DNA of 64,000 nt from Ceratotherium simum simum. Its lineage: Eukaryota > Chordata > Mammalia > Perissodactyla > Rhinocerotidae. Positions within the stretch are counted from its first letter, which is position 1. Each line of letters opens with the position of its first letter. A program made the position numbers and the translations under genes. The notes beneath the pieces are model-generated. The model was not told the origin of the DNA. It made no database searches and saw nothing but the letters and a program-made list of their open reading frames with translations. The stretch lies in NCBI RefSeq assembly GCF_000283155.1, contig NW_004454207.1, positions 7,833,778 to 7,897,777 of the forward strand, in the 5' to 3' direction. Below, piece by piece: positions 16,094-30,945 of this stretch.

Positions 16094-16216
16094 ACAGATT
16101 CCACCAACGGGGAGAATCCAAGCATCAAGAAATCCCTCTTTCCTCTTTTTAATTCAAAGAATCATTTAAAGCATAGTTCTTCTTTGAAAAAGCTTCCTGT
16201 AGTCACTCCACCCATG
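16094..16216 (+). CDS. CDKL5: CDKL5 alternative cassette exon (human exon 16b)
   Basis: A 123-bp open segment encodes 41 residues from TDSTNGENPSIKKSL to VVTPPM. It is in phase 0 at both ends, so inclusion would lengthen the 960-residue form to 1001. The acceptor is tatgttgcag (16084-16093), preceded by an 18-19-base T run at about 16045-16063. The donor is gtaccc at 16217, a poor match to GTRAGT, which fits low-level inclusion. An in-frame cassette of this size at this place has been described for human CDKL5. Presence of the exon is read from the sequence; its use in this species is inference. Confidence 0.8.
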
Positions 16217-17378
16217 GTACCCATTTTTACGTATGGTAGCCCTGAAAACTGCTCCAGTAAACTTGTTTTACTGATGACAACAGCATGTCTTTTATTTTCA
16301 TGGGGTCATATTCTCTTTGTGCTAGTTAAGTACCTGAGCCAGTTCCATAAATTCACCGAGATATCAATTCTTTGCCATTCTGGATTTTCTGAATCAGTTA
16401 AGGAGGTTGACACATCAAAGGCTATTATTGAACAAACAAACTAGCGAAAGGCTAGCTTGGGTTGTCTGATTAGCCAGTTGTCAGCAGACAGCATTCATAA
16501 AATCCCTTATTTCCTGTAAAGAATTTGATTAACATTTACAATTAACAGATGTCTTTTCGTTTGGCTCCCAAAGTTTATTAACACTTGGTTGGCAGTTTGT
16601 TTCTTTGAAACCAAGTGGAATTGACCAAATTGAGTGAGCTAGCAGGCTCCATGAAAAACAGCTTCTGTTAGTTGGTGATTTGCTCTTTCCTTGCCTGGTT
16701 CTAGTTTTTGCTGGTCACTTAGTTTAAAGCCAGAGCTTTTGCTTGGCATTTGGCATTACTCTCCTGTGTTCACCAAAATTGGTGAATGGACCAATTGCAT
16801 TCGTTTAGAATTCATGCCACAGATTTCCAGCATTTTCATAGTGCATAATGCTAGACCCAGATTTACTGGGCAGTGTCTTGGGAATCTGATTCAAACCATA
16901 CTTTCCCACTTCGCTATCCTTGAAAAACCTGCTAGACTTCTTTGACACCACCAAATACAGCGTTTGGATCACTTTCCCAGCAGAAACAAATTTTTGTTTT
17001 ATTGAACTGGTTCATAACCTAACTGCAATATGGAATGAGGATACGACAGCAATTCCTGGTACAGCCCAATTTAACTGCTCTCTCTTACAGCGACTAAAAC
17101 TAACAGCATGGGAATGCTTTAAGGTTGAGGTTTTAACAAAGCTGCATGACATCTGCCAATTTTTCCTAATGCGGGGAAAATTATTAAGAGGGCAGTAGAA
17201 CTTAACTAGCATCACTTGCATTGTGAACATCGGGAGAATTTTGGTTTCCTTTTTATTGGGTCCTTTTTTTTTTTGAGTTTTGGTTTGATTTGCTTTTGTT
17301 CTCCTCTTGGGTGTAGTTGTATATCTTAATTAGGCTTATTGGTGTGCTTATTGAATCCTTGTTCATGTTCTGCTCTAG
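16217..17378 (+). other. CDKL5: CDKL5 intron before exon 17
   Basis: A 1.16-kb intron with acceptor gttctgctctag ending at 17378. The exon 16b frame stays open for 76 more codons past its donor, to a stop at 16444. Beyond that nothing is recognisable. Confidence 0.65.
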
Positions 17379-19940
<2,562 letters not shown>

Positions 19941-20327
19941 AACCAGCCATTAAAATCACTGCGCAAGCTGTTACATCTCTCTTCAGCCTCAAATCACCCG
20001 GCTTCCTCAGACACCCGCTTCCAACCCTTAGCAACTCAGCAAACCAAAAATTCCTTCTCAGAAATTCGGATTCACCCCTTGAGCCAGGCCTCTGGCGGGA
20101 GCAGTAACATCCGGCAGGAGCCCACACCAAAGGGCAGGCCAGCCCTCCAGCTGCCAGGTCAGATGGACCCTGGTTGGCACGTGTCCTCTGTGACCCGGAG
20201 TGCCACAGAGGGGCCTTCCTACTCTGAACAGCTGGGTGCCAAGAGTGGGCCAAACGGGCACCCTTATAACAGAACAAATCGGTCCCGAATGCCAAATCTG
20301 AATGATTTAAAAGAGACAGCCTTGTAA
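19941..20327 (+). CDS. CDKL5: CDKL5 terminal coding exon (brain-form C-terminus)
   Basis: The reading frame starts [17 protein letters not shown] and ends [10 protein letters not shown] with stop TAA at 20325-20327. [10 protein letters not shown] (about residues 836-845) matches the reported nuclear export signal. This C-terminus is the one of the main brain isoform (960 residues in human), which reads through into a long 3' UTR. At 20158 there is an AG|GTCAGA donor exactly 217 bp into the exon, the position at which the human 1030-residue isoform splices away after ALQLP. The tail is Ser/Pro/Asn-rich and predicted disordered. Identity is certain from the protein; isoform use here is inferred. 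Confidence 0.96.
   Translation, partial: NQPLKSLRKLLHLSSASNHPASSDTRFQPLATQQTKNSFSEIRIHPLSQASGGSSNIRQEPTPKGRPALQLPGQMDPGWHVSSVTRSATEGPSYSEQLGAKSGPNGHPYNRTNRSRMPNLNDLKETAL
20158..20163 (+). promoter_or_regulatory. CDKL5: Internal alternative 5' splice site of CDKL5
   Basis: The site ctgccag|gtcaga leaves the split codon cca-g. This matches the human junction that leads to the testis-enriched long isoform. I could not recognise the downstream terminal exons of that isoform in this window. Confidence 0.6.
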
Positions 20328-20334
20328 TGTGTGC

Positions 20335-20430
20335 TGGGTGGGTGGGTGGGTGGGGAGACGGGGGGGCAGGGGGGCGAGGGACAGCACAAGCCAGTTGGGA
20401 GGGGAGGGGAGGGGTGGGATGGTTGGGGAA
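20335..20430 (+). promoter_or_regulatory. G-rich block, possible RNA G-quadruplex
   Basis: Beginning eight bases after the CDKL5 stop, ggg(tggg)n units followed by runs of seven and six G and then ggggaggggagggg supply far more than four G-tracts with 1-3-base loops, on the transcribed-sense strand. Confidence 0.6.
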
Positions 20431-23400
20431 TGGGCTGGTCCCGGGTGGTAAGCCAGTATTTTCAGCTTTATGAAGGTGTGTGCAATATTGTATGTGTGGA
20501 GCTCTGGCTCCTCACGGCCACAAATGCTAGTCAGGGATCTTAGAGCCACAGGAGTTCCTTAGGGATTGCCAGTCCCCACGGGTCTTTCGTGAGAATGGAT
20601 AGAGTGTGCCATTGAGGAATAAGACATTCTTGCCAGTTTCTCCCCCTTACTTTCCAGCTTTAGTGCAATCCCTGTTGAACTTGGGAAAGCCAGGACATGT
20701 TCTGGCGCTGCAAGGGATAGAAGAATTTGTGTTGACCGATGCCCTCACCACAGATTTTTTTCTGCCTAGACTAAATGTGGGGTTTATTGTAATCCAAGAG
20801 TATCCCTTTGAAGGGTTAGCAGATGAACTAACTGTATGTCTTAAATTGTTTTCTAAACTTCCATATTTGATAGGATTTGTAACATTTATTTATAATTAAT
20901 TAATATTGTACTGTTATAATCATACCTTTTATGTTAAATGTAAAGTTATTTTGAGCTGTTTGGAACATTGTGAAGCAGTGGGACAGCTACAGTAGTTTCT
21001 ATAAAAACTAAACAGTAACATTTATATATTGCATCAGGAGTATTTTATTCTATATATAAATATATATATATGGTAAATATCTGTCTGTTTTATAAATATA
21101 ATCATTTAAAGAAAGTATCGTTATGACACTATCTGCCATATTTTTATACATTTGTGATATGAAGTGAGTATTATACTTCTAATCAAGGGAGTTTAATTGT
21201 GGCTATATGTGACTGTAACAGTAGGAACCTTGCTCAACCTTTAGGCTCCAGCAGTAGCCTCCAGACATGATCCTTGTTAGCAGATGAGATGCAGCGTTTC
21301 TTTCTGACCCAAAGTTGGCTAGGCCAGTGAGAACTCCAGAAGGCCTCATCTCTGTCCTCACACAGTTGACTCTTGTTCGTGTCCAGGGACGTTCCTTGCA
21401 CCTGAGGGGAGAACAGATCCAAGGTTACTCATGGGTCTTCATAGAGAGAATATGCTCTTCTACTTAGCATTAGCAGAGAGCATAAACCAAAGATTTGCCA
21501 ATGAACATTCCTAGTTGCGAGGTTGTAAGAGGCACCTGTCTGCACATCTGGTAAACCAGCTCTATGCTTCTGAATCCTGTGCACTGTACCGGAGACTCTT
21601 GGTTGGTGTGCTGTGAGATACATGTGTGGCATTTCTATTTCTAAATGCTTTTTTTGTTATTGCTCTTTCCAGTATATTTAAAAGGCCCCTGAAGCAATTC
21701 CAGATGTAGAGAAAATTCTATACCCATTTTTTTCTTCCTGGGACTGTCCATTTATACCAAGGTTATCATGCACATAATACACACACATGGTCAGACAGAA
21801 CAGGACTCATCTTTCCCTCATTTGATCTCCTTCAACTCCCAAGTTACTCCCAAATGTCATCAAGGCCTTTGGCCAACAAGGGTTATAGCCCCGTGTCTCT
21901 GGGCCATCCTTGACAGAAATCAGCTCAACACCATCATCCATCAAGAATATTAGATTTTTAGAAGTAGTCTCTTAGCAATAATATTTTTAAAGATTCCCTC
22001 CCACCCCACAAAGAGGTAACTTTTCGGTATTTCTGACTTGTCCCAGGATTCTGAGAGTGTCAGCCCCGGAATCACGTCAGCTGTAATTGAAGTGTGCTGA
22101 GTTACTGTTCCCCCTCCCCCAGATTTTGAGAATCATAGCGCTGATGATTATGAAGATTATAAAGAAAGAGGTCTTAGTTTCCTTGAAGCTTAAATTGTGT
22201 GCATATTGCATTTTTATATAACTACTATAATGATGTGTATTGATTATATATAGAGGTCATTTTAAGGTGCTTTTTATTTAATTTTAATAAGTGTGATAGG
22301 CACTAAAATGAAACTCAACTGGGTACTATCAATCATTGAAACGATTTGATTCTAACCAATAGTTTGCATGCTCTTCAGTTCTTTTTATATCTTGTGTCTT
22401 TCACCAGTTCAGTACTGTTCGAGTAGCTCTGACTTTTGGCTTTTCCCAGGCAGCTGCTCAGTTATATAAGTGGTGTGGACCCCTAGCAGTTTTTGCCTGG
22501 ATACTAATGACTCTAAAAGGGTGTGTAACTCTTCTTTTTCATACTAGATCTGTACCTTGTATTCCCCCTTGCAAACCAGAAACTACATTTTTTCCTCTGG
22601 AATGACTTCTCACTGTGCTGTGTGCTTAGGAACTGCGCAGTCACATTGCCATACTGTGGCATTTGAGGCTCGTTGTCACCTAGGGGCTGGTTTCCCATGT
22701 TTTCATCCTTGCTAACACTGGGATCTCAGATGTTATGCAGAACATTTATGTTTATGATGGTTCTTCAAAGAAGGGCTAGAATAATTGCCTTCTACCTAGA
22801 GCAAAGTAAACCTAACCGATGAAGAGTCAATACGTACTTTTCGTACATTCCCAGATTTGAGCCGGAAAATATCTACAGTGTTTTCAACTGGTGTTTTTGA
22901 GGTAGCTCTTTTATCCTCTTCTCAGCTTTCGTCCATTCTGACTTTTCATTGACCTCGGTAAGCTATAAGTGAACTACAATCCGCATTTCTAGCATGGATA
23001 ATTCTCTTCTTCTCGTAGAGGGGAATGGTAAAGTTTTCTCTCAAATCTAATGGGCTTTCTCTTAGTTTTTAACTGTTGTTTTCCTCTGGTTGATGAATTG
23101 TTGACCTCACAAAGATTACCATCCATGACAAGAAGGACTTGATTTAAAGTCAGAAAAGTCTGCATTTTCTTTAGGAAGGGAAATTTGTGATATCCATATT
23201 CTATTATCTGCCCTAACTTCCTAAAGGATAAAAAGGCTGAAGGAAGGCTTATTAATTACTTTGTTTTGTGGAAGTATCACTGATCTCCTTTTGAAAAGAA
23301 ACTCTGCTTTGCTGTTTTTCTGCTTTTGCTTTACTACCATCCTCATTTTTCTTCTTAGAAGTTCTAAATGAATTTTTACTGAACCTTGTTTGGTCTCGAT

Positions 23401-23477
23401 CTGAGGTTTAGCCTCTCTCCAGAATCCAAGACCAAAAGTGCTCCATGCTAAGGGGCTCAAGTGAGCTGTGTCTACAG

Positions 23478-23712
23478 CAGTGGTTCTCAACCAGGGCCAA
23501 TCTTGTCTCCCGGGGACATTTGGCAATATCAAGAGACATATTTGGTTGTCACAACTGGGGCTGGTGCTGTGCTACTGGCATCTAGTGGGTAGAGGCCAGG
23601 GAGGCTGCTAAACATCCTACATGCACAGGACCCACCCCCACCACCCCTCAAATGAAGAATGATCCAGCCCCAAATATCAGTAGTGCTGAGGTTGAGAATC
23701 CCTGCTCTACCA
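23478..23712 (+). mobile_element. MER20-like DNA transposon inside the CDKL5 3' UTR
   Basis: Starts cagtggttctcaaccagggcc, contains ggggacatttggcaat, ggttgtcacaactgggg and ctactggcatctagtggg, and ends gctgaggttgagaatccctg. The ends form the expected terminal inverted repeat. It is a non-autonomous hAT-Charlie relic without coding capacity. Confidence 0.85.
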
Positions 23713-26700
23713 TATTCCAAGCCCAGCAGTCTGCTGAGTTCGGCCCTGTCCTTGTTCTCTCCAGGCTACGAAACTGCATCAGTCAGTGACTTCTTCAGCA
23801 TCAGTCTTCTACCACTCTTCTTGAATCCCTGGAATCCTATCGCTCGTTTCCATCGTCTTGGGCCTGCTAAAATATACATCCTTCGAGAGGAGACCAGAGT
23901 TACTTTATAGGTGTTTGAGAACTTAAATTCTAGGTCAGCATCCTTAGAAAATCTTGCATAGAGCCATGAGGCTTATATTTAGAAGTAAGCAGCAGCCTAG
24001 CAGATTGGCATGATTTTTACCAACTGCTCAAAGGTATCCATGGGTTTTAGCTGTGTCTCCCAAAAGAAAATGTCTTTGTTTTTTATTCAAGTCATTTAAT
24101 AGCTCTTTACAAATAATGGCATACGACAGACCGATTAGAAGCAAAAAATTCTTTATTGGTGGTTGTGATGTGGCTGTTATAGGAGTATTTGTGCTGTACG
24201 CTTTGGTTAATCTGTTTTAAACCATGCTTTAAGATGCACCATATACGGTTGTACTGTAATTCTCGGCTCAGAGCTACGCTGGTTAGTTTCTAGTCACGTC
24301 ATGTATTATAAAGTATGCTGTGGTTATAGAGTTAGCCAGTTAAGCATGTTCTTAACCTGAAAATTAGTGGACTTTGCTAGGAAATGCTATCCCATTTTCC
24401 CTTCCCAGCACCTCTTAGTTAACGTTAGTATCCTCAATTCTTAAACTAGTTTTTAGAGTAAATAAGGAAAAAAGCCATTTATTTTCTTCTAGCTGTGTAT
24501 TGAGAATGACTCATAAGTGTACAGCTTTTCTTAAAGGCCAGAGGATTACTTTCCAAGTTTGTAGAAGGCTCCGTCTATTTCTGTTCACCTAGGTCCTGGT
24601 GGTGACCCAACTTTCAGCAAGGGCGATCGCTCATTGCGACTTATTCCTAGAGCTCAGCTGGGACTCAGCAATCTGCGTATTCTCTCCTGGTCAGAACATT
24701 GTTTTCTGGAGAGCACTGCTTTTCTATCTAGAAGTTTGTTACCTCCTGCATTATAGTGGGATATTGCGCTCCCTGTGAGCACTAAGATCCATAGACTCAT
24801 CCTTTTGTGAACTGGGAATGTGGTATGATACACTGAACCAAGTCCGAAAATATTGAAATATTTCCTCGCCTCCTTCAGTTCATCACTAATAAAGTGTGTA
24901 GGCAGAGAAAACTTATTCATAGTTAAAAAAAAATGGTTTCTTTCAAAGGGGCTGCAGAAAAGACAGTACAAATGTTTTAAGTGTCCTGTCGCCAATCCCC
25001 AGGGCCAGAATCTCACAAGAAGTTTCTCTCAGAGACTTAAAGGGCCAACTTACAAAACAAAAACTTGTAAGTGGTTCTGATTTCTTCCTTGTGCATCTTG
25101 ACCAGCTGAGATATAGAATATCTTGTGGTCTGATTCCACTGGGTAACAAATTCTGTCTTAGAAACCATGAGTAAATGCAAGAAAATGAAGCCGTGACAGG
25201 ATGAGTCTCTCGTCTGTCTGTATACACACAATGTGGTAGAAGTAAGGTGGCTAGGAAACTCTGGGCCTGCTGCCCTAGAATATTCTATTTCTTCTTTTTT
25301 AATCAAATGTACTATAAAAGATCATAGACTTTTGTGCCAAGTCAGTTATCGCGTGAATATTCATTTCTTCCCATAGTGCTTTGTTAATTCGTCAGCATTG
25401 GTTGGGCCTGGTCCTGGCTCCACCTTTCTCCGCTCCAGGCGCTGACCCACCTTTCTGTGTATTTCCTATAGGCTAGTAAATATGATCACGACCTGCCTTG
25501 TATTTTCATTCATTAACTGTTTACTCCCAAATTTGAGGGAGGTTTGTCATCTATTTTGCCAGAAAAAATTTGTAATAGTCTGCACGTAGGACTTCTAGGG
25601 CCAAAGAACCGCGATGGTGAAACTGGTTTTGCTTTGAAGGCCCTTCATTCCCCACAAGGTGAAGCTCTCTGAACCCCATTTGATCCTTAGGTTGGATTTC
25701 CATCCTCCTTTGGAATCTTACAAAATCGGTCTCTATGTTGTATGCAGATTAGAAGTTGCCTTGTTTGCTACTCTTCCAGCGCTGAGTATCAGGGAGAAAG
25801 AGGCCTTATCTGCTCCTCCGTTTGACAGACTGCTAAGAATTCCTCAGGACTTCCTTTGGTTTGGGATTTTACTTTCCCAAAAGCCTGATCTGGTTCATTT
25901 CAGGCATAGACAAGCTTGTTCTAGTGCTCTGCTTCAGAGCTAATCGGACGAAACCCAGGAATAGAAAAGGTAGATGCCTTGACTTTTGTCCCTGTTGAGG
26001 GATTAAAGTGTTTATCGCCAGAGTTGTCAAAATCTCCAGTTACAAAGCATTCAGGGTTTCCAGGAAAAAAACAATGCTTTTCCTCCTGGAGAACTTTTAA
26101 GTTCTCCACAATGGCTTAGATTTTCCAAAATGGAAAGCGAAGCTTGTTGAAAATCCATTTTCACAACAGATACACAATTAATTATAGTCATGTCAGTCTA
26201 CTTCCCTCTCCTTGTTTCCTCCTTGGTCACGGATTGAGTCAGGCTGGAGGGGTAATGCTGTGATTGCAAGAAGGACATTCTCACGGTAAACGTGGATTGA
26301 TTAACAGAAACAATTAAACCAAACAAAATAGTTGCCCCTAATTCCTATCTCCAAGAATTAATTGCTTTGTGCCATTTTGAATTCAGGTAGTTATTCTGTA
26401 TATACTTAGAAGACTATTCTGAGCTTCTTCAATCTCTAGGAAGTTTGAAGGGGGAATCTGGGAAGACACAGAGCAGGGTCACTTTTGAGAGCCCTGCTCA
26501 TGCATGAAAACAAAAATAGGGATAAGCCAGAATGATGTAACATCCAAATTTGGTAGATGATGAATCAGTGGAAATTCTTAATTGCACAGACTTTATAATC
26601 CATAATACAGAGTGTAATTCCATACTTTTTACTGTGGCAAGGGTGTGACGTGGTGTTAACCTTTTTAATGTTTGAATCCAAACTGAATTTAAAGTGTTGA

Positions 26701-26950
26701 CTATTTAAATTCCTCACAAGCTAATTATGAACCATTTGTAAAGTGTTTCTATGACTCTTTGTATCATGTGTTGGTGCATCTTATCAAGTTTTTTCTGGCA
26801 TGTATTCCATTCTAAACTTATGTAAAATTTCTATTGTTGCTGTAAATATTATACAAATATCTATTCCGTGGTAACCTTAATTATCAGCATGAAATGGTTA
26901 ATTTTTACTGAGCACAATGTATTTTTGAATGGATCTTCTCAAATGTCTTT

Positions 26951-26956
26951 AATAAA
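26951..26956 (+). terminator. CDKL5: CDKL5 polyadenylation signal
   Basis: A canonical AATAAA (tctttaataaaatgc) is followed by a GT-rich downstream element. It lies 6.6 kb after the stop codon, which agrees with the human brain transcript. Confidence 0.75.
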
Positions 26957-27392
26957 ATGCAGATTTTGCACTGACTGATGTGATTGCCAGGCTGTCCCCA
27001 TCTTGAGCACTGTGGCCCCTCATATTTGAACAGCAAGCAACTCTGTTAGTTCCTTCTTTGTAAAGAACTCGTTTGAATTCAAATGAGGGATAATGGGCCT
27101 TTGAAGTTGGAATCAGTTTAAGGGACAGAAATTAATGTAAAGCAGGGCAAATCCTGTTGTTTAATGATGTTGATAATTTTTTTTTTTTTTTTTTTGTATT
27201 TATAAAGCTTTTTTCCCTTCTGGCATTTTGAAAACTTTGGTTTCTTTTACATCTGAGTGTTGTCTCCTTTGCGTGTTGCTAGATGCTCACTCGGTGGTTT
27301 GGGGAGGATGGGAAGAGATGCCAACCTCCTGCTCAGTGCCCGGGAGAAAGCAAAGACGGACAGCTTCGTAAGGGTTTCTTCATGTTTTAGAG

Positions 27393-27613
27393 CAGGAGGT
27401 TGGCAAACTTTCTGTGAAGGGCTAGATAGTAGATATTTGAGGCTCTGCGGGCCATAGGGTTTCTGACACAACTACTCAACTCTACCACTACACAACTGTG
27501 CCATTGTAGTGCAAAAGCAGCCCTGAGGATATGTAAATGATGGGTGTGGCTGTGTTCCAATCAAACTCCATTTACAAAAACAGGCTGGAGGCCAGTTTAC
27601 TGACCAGTTTTAG
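27393..27613 (+). mobile_element. hAT-Charlie-like non-autonomous DNA transposon relic
   Basis: The order ggttggcaaactttctgtgaagggc, tgcgggccata, caactactcaactct, gtgttccaatcaaactcc, tttacaaaaacagg is that of a common mammalian MER element with CAGGGGTCGGCAAAC ends. A second copy in the opposite orientation lies at 44997-45218. I do not name the subfamily. Confidence 0.7.
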
Positions 27614-27899
27614 GCCCTCACTTTTGTCTTTAAGGATAAGAAGACCAACTGAGTTAAATGCTGAGTCAGGGGGGAAAGAACTTAAATTTTGTGATAACTT
27701 ATAAATATTCCCCAACTTTATCTTTCTAAACAAATGATACGAGCCGAAACCCCGTGCATTGCATTCTTAAAAGCACTGTCACCAATTTCTTCACTCCAAG
27801 TTTCTCCTTAAGTGTCATGGAAACTTGGGGTCTGTGATTTCAACTAGACTTTTTTTATCAAGACTGAATCAAAGTATCTGGGGCTTGTCATTTTTTTGT

Positions 27900-28130
27900 G
27901 TTCATAGCACTTACTATGGCTGGGCACAATGCCAAGCGTTTTACTTTTATTATTACATTTACTTTTCACAACAACGCAATGAAGTGGGTAGTATCCCCAT
28001 TTATAGATGAGTAAGCTGAGGTTCGTGGACTTGATGTTAACTTACCCAAGGTCACCCAGCTGGGATTTGAAGCTGAGTATGTTCACTGTAAAGCCCATAC
28101 CCTTCAACACTACTAAACAGTGCAGCCGCT
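27900..28130 (-). repeat. MIR SINE relic, antisense
   Basis: Has ttcacaacaacgcaatgaagtggg, ccccatttatagatgagtaagctgagg and aaggtcacccagctgg, which are the reverse complement of the MIR core. Confidence 0.75.
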
Positions 28131-28264
28131 GTGTCTCCGTGTATAGAAACTGACATAGGGTTCATGACATGGGACTATTCATGTACCACCTTTCCTCCCA
28201 TCTCCCAGCAGGTGGTAATTGGTTTGATTTGAGAATGGAACATTTCACTGAAACAAGTCACTAG

Positions 28265-28510
28265 AGGTTCAGAGACTGATGAAGTGGCTAAAAGCTCAGG
28301 ATCTGGACTCAGAGTGCCTGAGTGGAATCTTAGCCCCATCACCTACATCTTGTGTGGTTTGAGGCACATCATTTAACTTTCTATGCCTCGGTTTCTTATC
28401 TTTAAATGGAAATAATAATAGTACCTACCCCATAGGACTCTTATGAGGATTTAATGAGATGATAACCTGATAACTTGATAGATTCTCAATAAATATTAGC
28501 TATTACAACA
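28265..28510 (+). repeat. MIR SINE relic, sense
   Basis: Shows the MIR order: ggatctggactcagagtgcctg, then ctatgcctcggtttcttatc, then ggactcttatgaggattaatgag-like sequence and tctcaataaatattagctatt. Confidence 0.8.
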
Positions 28511-29404
28511 TTATTGCTATTATTTGTGCCCCAGTTGGGAGCCCTGTGAGGTTGAAAAGGAATGTCACTGAATCATGATGGCTGGTTATGGAGAGCTCGT
28601 TAGGCCCTTTAGCTGCACTTATCCTATTTGATCTTCACTTCAGCCCTGCAAATTTGTCTAGGTTAAGACCTCCCAGCTTGGAGCTACTCTTGGGATCATA
28701 GGGGAAGCAGCAGCCCTTACAGCTGTGTGTGTGTCAGCAGGCCTCCACAACCCACTCCAGATAGACAAGAAGATAGGCTTCTGTTGGTGTCTGTTCAAAG
28801 GCTCGCTTTAGGGGGCCAATCTTCTGGGCTCTGAGACTGGATTCATAGTGGTACCTTTATTTTGAAATACCTTTGCTTCGTCCAAGTAACCTCCTCCCAC
28901 ACTGAATACCAAAATCAGCTCAGATTTTCTTAATCTTGGCAACACTTAATGCTACTTCTTTTTTCATAGCACTTCATTTAGTTGTTTAAAAATCTCCTGC
29001 AATATGTTGTGAATATTTTACCACAGTTAAAATCTCCTGCAAGTGTAGACCACATTCTAGCATTTCTGAAAATAAAAGTAAATATGTTAATGTAAGGTAA
29101 GAGAATGAGTTTTTGCTACATTATATATATTTAATTGAAAGTTTCCCCCACAAAAGAATACTGCAAACATAGTTCATGTGTTTAATAGTAAGATTCTGTT
29201 AGGCTTCAGATGTCCCTCAATAAAAGTTTTATTTTTTATATATTCTGTCATAAATGAAGTAAATAATTTACATGCTGTCCTAAACAAATGACCTGCAGAG
29301 AAACATTTTACATATCTCAGTATCTCATTGTTTATTAAATTCTGAAGTATTGACCAATTTCCAATGTGAAATCTCAGCTGGCTTCTTTGCAGAAATTGAC
29401 AAGT

Positions 29405-30945
29405 TGATCCCAAAATTCATATGGAAATTTGAGGGACTCAATAGGCAAAACAACCTTGAAGAAGAACAAAGTTGGAGGACTCACACGTTCCAATTTCCAC
29501 AACTACAAAAGTTGTAGTAAGTTCCAACTTACTACAAAGCTACAATATGATACTACTACAATATGATAGCTACAAAGACAATATGGTACTGGCATAAGGA
29601 CAGACATAGATCAATGGAATAGAACTGAGAGTCTAGAAATAAACCCTCACCTTTATGGTCAATTGATTTTCCATAAGGGTGTCAAGGCCATTCAATGGGG
29701 AAAGAAGAGTCTTTTTGACTAATGGTGCTGGGACAACTGGACACCCACATGCAAAGAATGAAGCTGGACGCCTACCTCATACCATATACAAAAATTAAAA
29801 TGGATCAAAGATCTAAATGTAAGAGGTAAAACTATAAAACTCTTGGAAGAAAACATAGGAGTAAATCTTCATGATCTGCATTTGGCAATGGTTTTTCAGG
29901 TATTACACCAAAAGCTCAAGCAACAAAAGAGAAAAATAAATTGGACTTCATCAAAATTAAAAAATGTGTATTTCAAAGGACTCCATCAAGAGAGTAAAAA
30001 GCCAACTCACAGAATAGGGGAAAATATTTGCAAATCATATATCTGATAAGGGAATTGTATCTAAAATATATAAAGAATTCTTACAACTTAATAATAACCT
30101 GATTTTAAAATAGGCAAAAGGATCTGAATAGACATTTCTCCAAAGAAGGTGTACAAATGGCCAGTAAACACATGAAAGTATGCTTAGTATCATAAATCAT
30201 AGGGAAATGCAAGTCAAAACCACAATGAGATACTACTTCATACACACCAGGACGGCTATCATCAAAAAGATGGTAACAAGTGAAGAGAAATTGGAACCCT
30301 CATACACTGCTGGTGGGAATGGAGCCACTTTGGAAAATCATCTGACAGTTCCTCAAAAGGTTAAACATAAAGTTACCGTATGACCCAGCAATTCCACTCC
30401 TAGGTATATACCCAAGATAAATGAGAACATATGTCCACACGAAAATTTGTACGCAATTGTTCATAGCAGCATTATTCGTAATAGTCAAAACGTGGAAACA
30501 ACCCAAATGTGCATCAATGGATGAATGGGTAAACACAATGTGGTCTCTCCATACAATGGAATGATATTTAGCCATAAAAAGGAATGAAGTCCTGATACAT
30601 GCTATAACATGGATGAACCTTGAAAACACTGCTAAGTGAAAGAAGCCAGACAGAAAAGACCACATATTGTATAATTCCATTTATATGAAATGTCCAGAAT
30701 AGGCAAATCTACAGAGACAGAAAGTAGATCAGTGGTGGCCTAGGGCTGGGATGGGCAAGTCGGTTGGGGGGTGATGGCTAATGGGTACAGAGTTTCTTTT
30801 TGGGGTGATGAAATTTTTCTAAAATTGATTGTGATAATTGTTGCTCAATTCTGAATATACTAAAAGTCATTGAATTGTGCACTTTAAATGGGTGAAATTT
30901 GTATGTTACGTGAACTTGATCTCAATAAAGTTGTTATAAAACAAA
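29405..30945 (+). mobile_element. L1M 3' fragment (end of ORF2 plus 3' UTR)
   Basis: The text matches the conserved end of mammalian L1 ORF2 in order: tcaatggaatagaactgagag, aatggtgctgggacaactgg, acactgctggtgggaatgg, gacccagcaattccactcct, ttagccataaaaaggaatgaag. It continues into an old-type 3' UTR ending ctcaataaagttgttataaaac. The frame is broken by many changes. It lies antisense to the direction of RS1 transcription. Confidence 0.9.

Larger units (their letters stand above)
20328..26975 (+). other. CDKL5: CDKL5 long 3' UTR
   Basis: The 6.6-kb 3' UTR of the brain isoform matches the known human length. It opens with a G-rich block (20335-20430), has AU-rich stretches (20860-21120, with TATATA runs at 21051-21071), carries a MER20-like element (23478-23712), and ends at AATAAA 26951-26956 followed by a GT-rich stretch (ctgactgatgtgattg). 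No exon structure interrupts it. The exact cleavage site is inferred as about 15-25 bases after the hexamer. Confidence 0.8.

Noticed and set aside
16061..16444. 127-codon open frame around the alternative CDKL5 exon as an independent gene
   Set aside because: The portion 16094-16216 is explained as a cassette exon; the rest is intronic read-through with no family match.
30923..30928. AATAAA as a gene poly(A) signal
   Set aside because: It is the 3' end of an L1M on the plus strand (ctcaataaagttgtt), far past the CDKL5 signal and in the wrong orientation for RS1.
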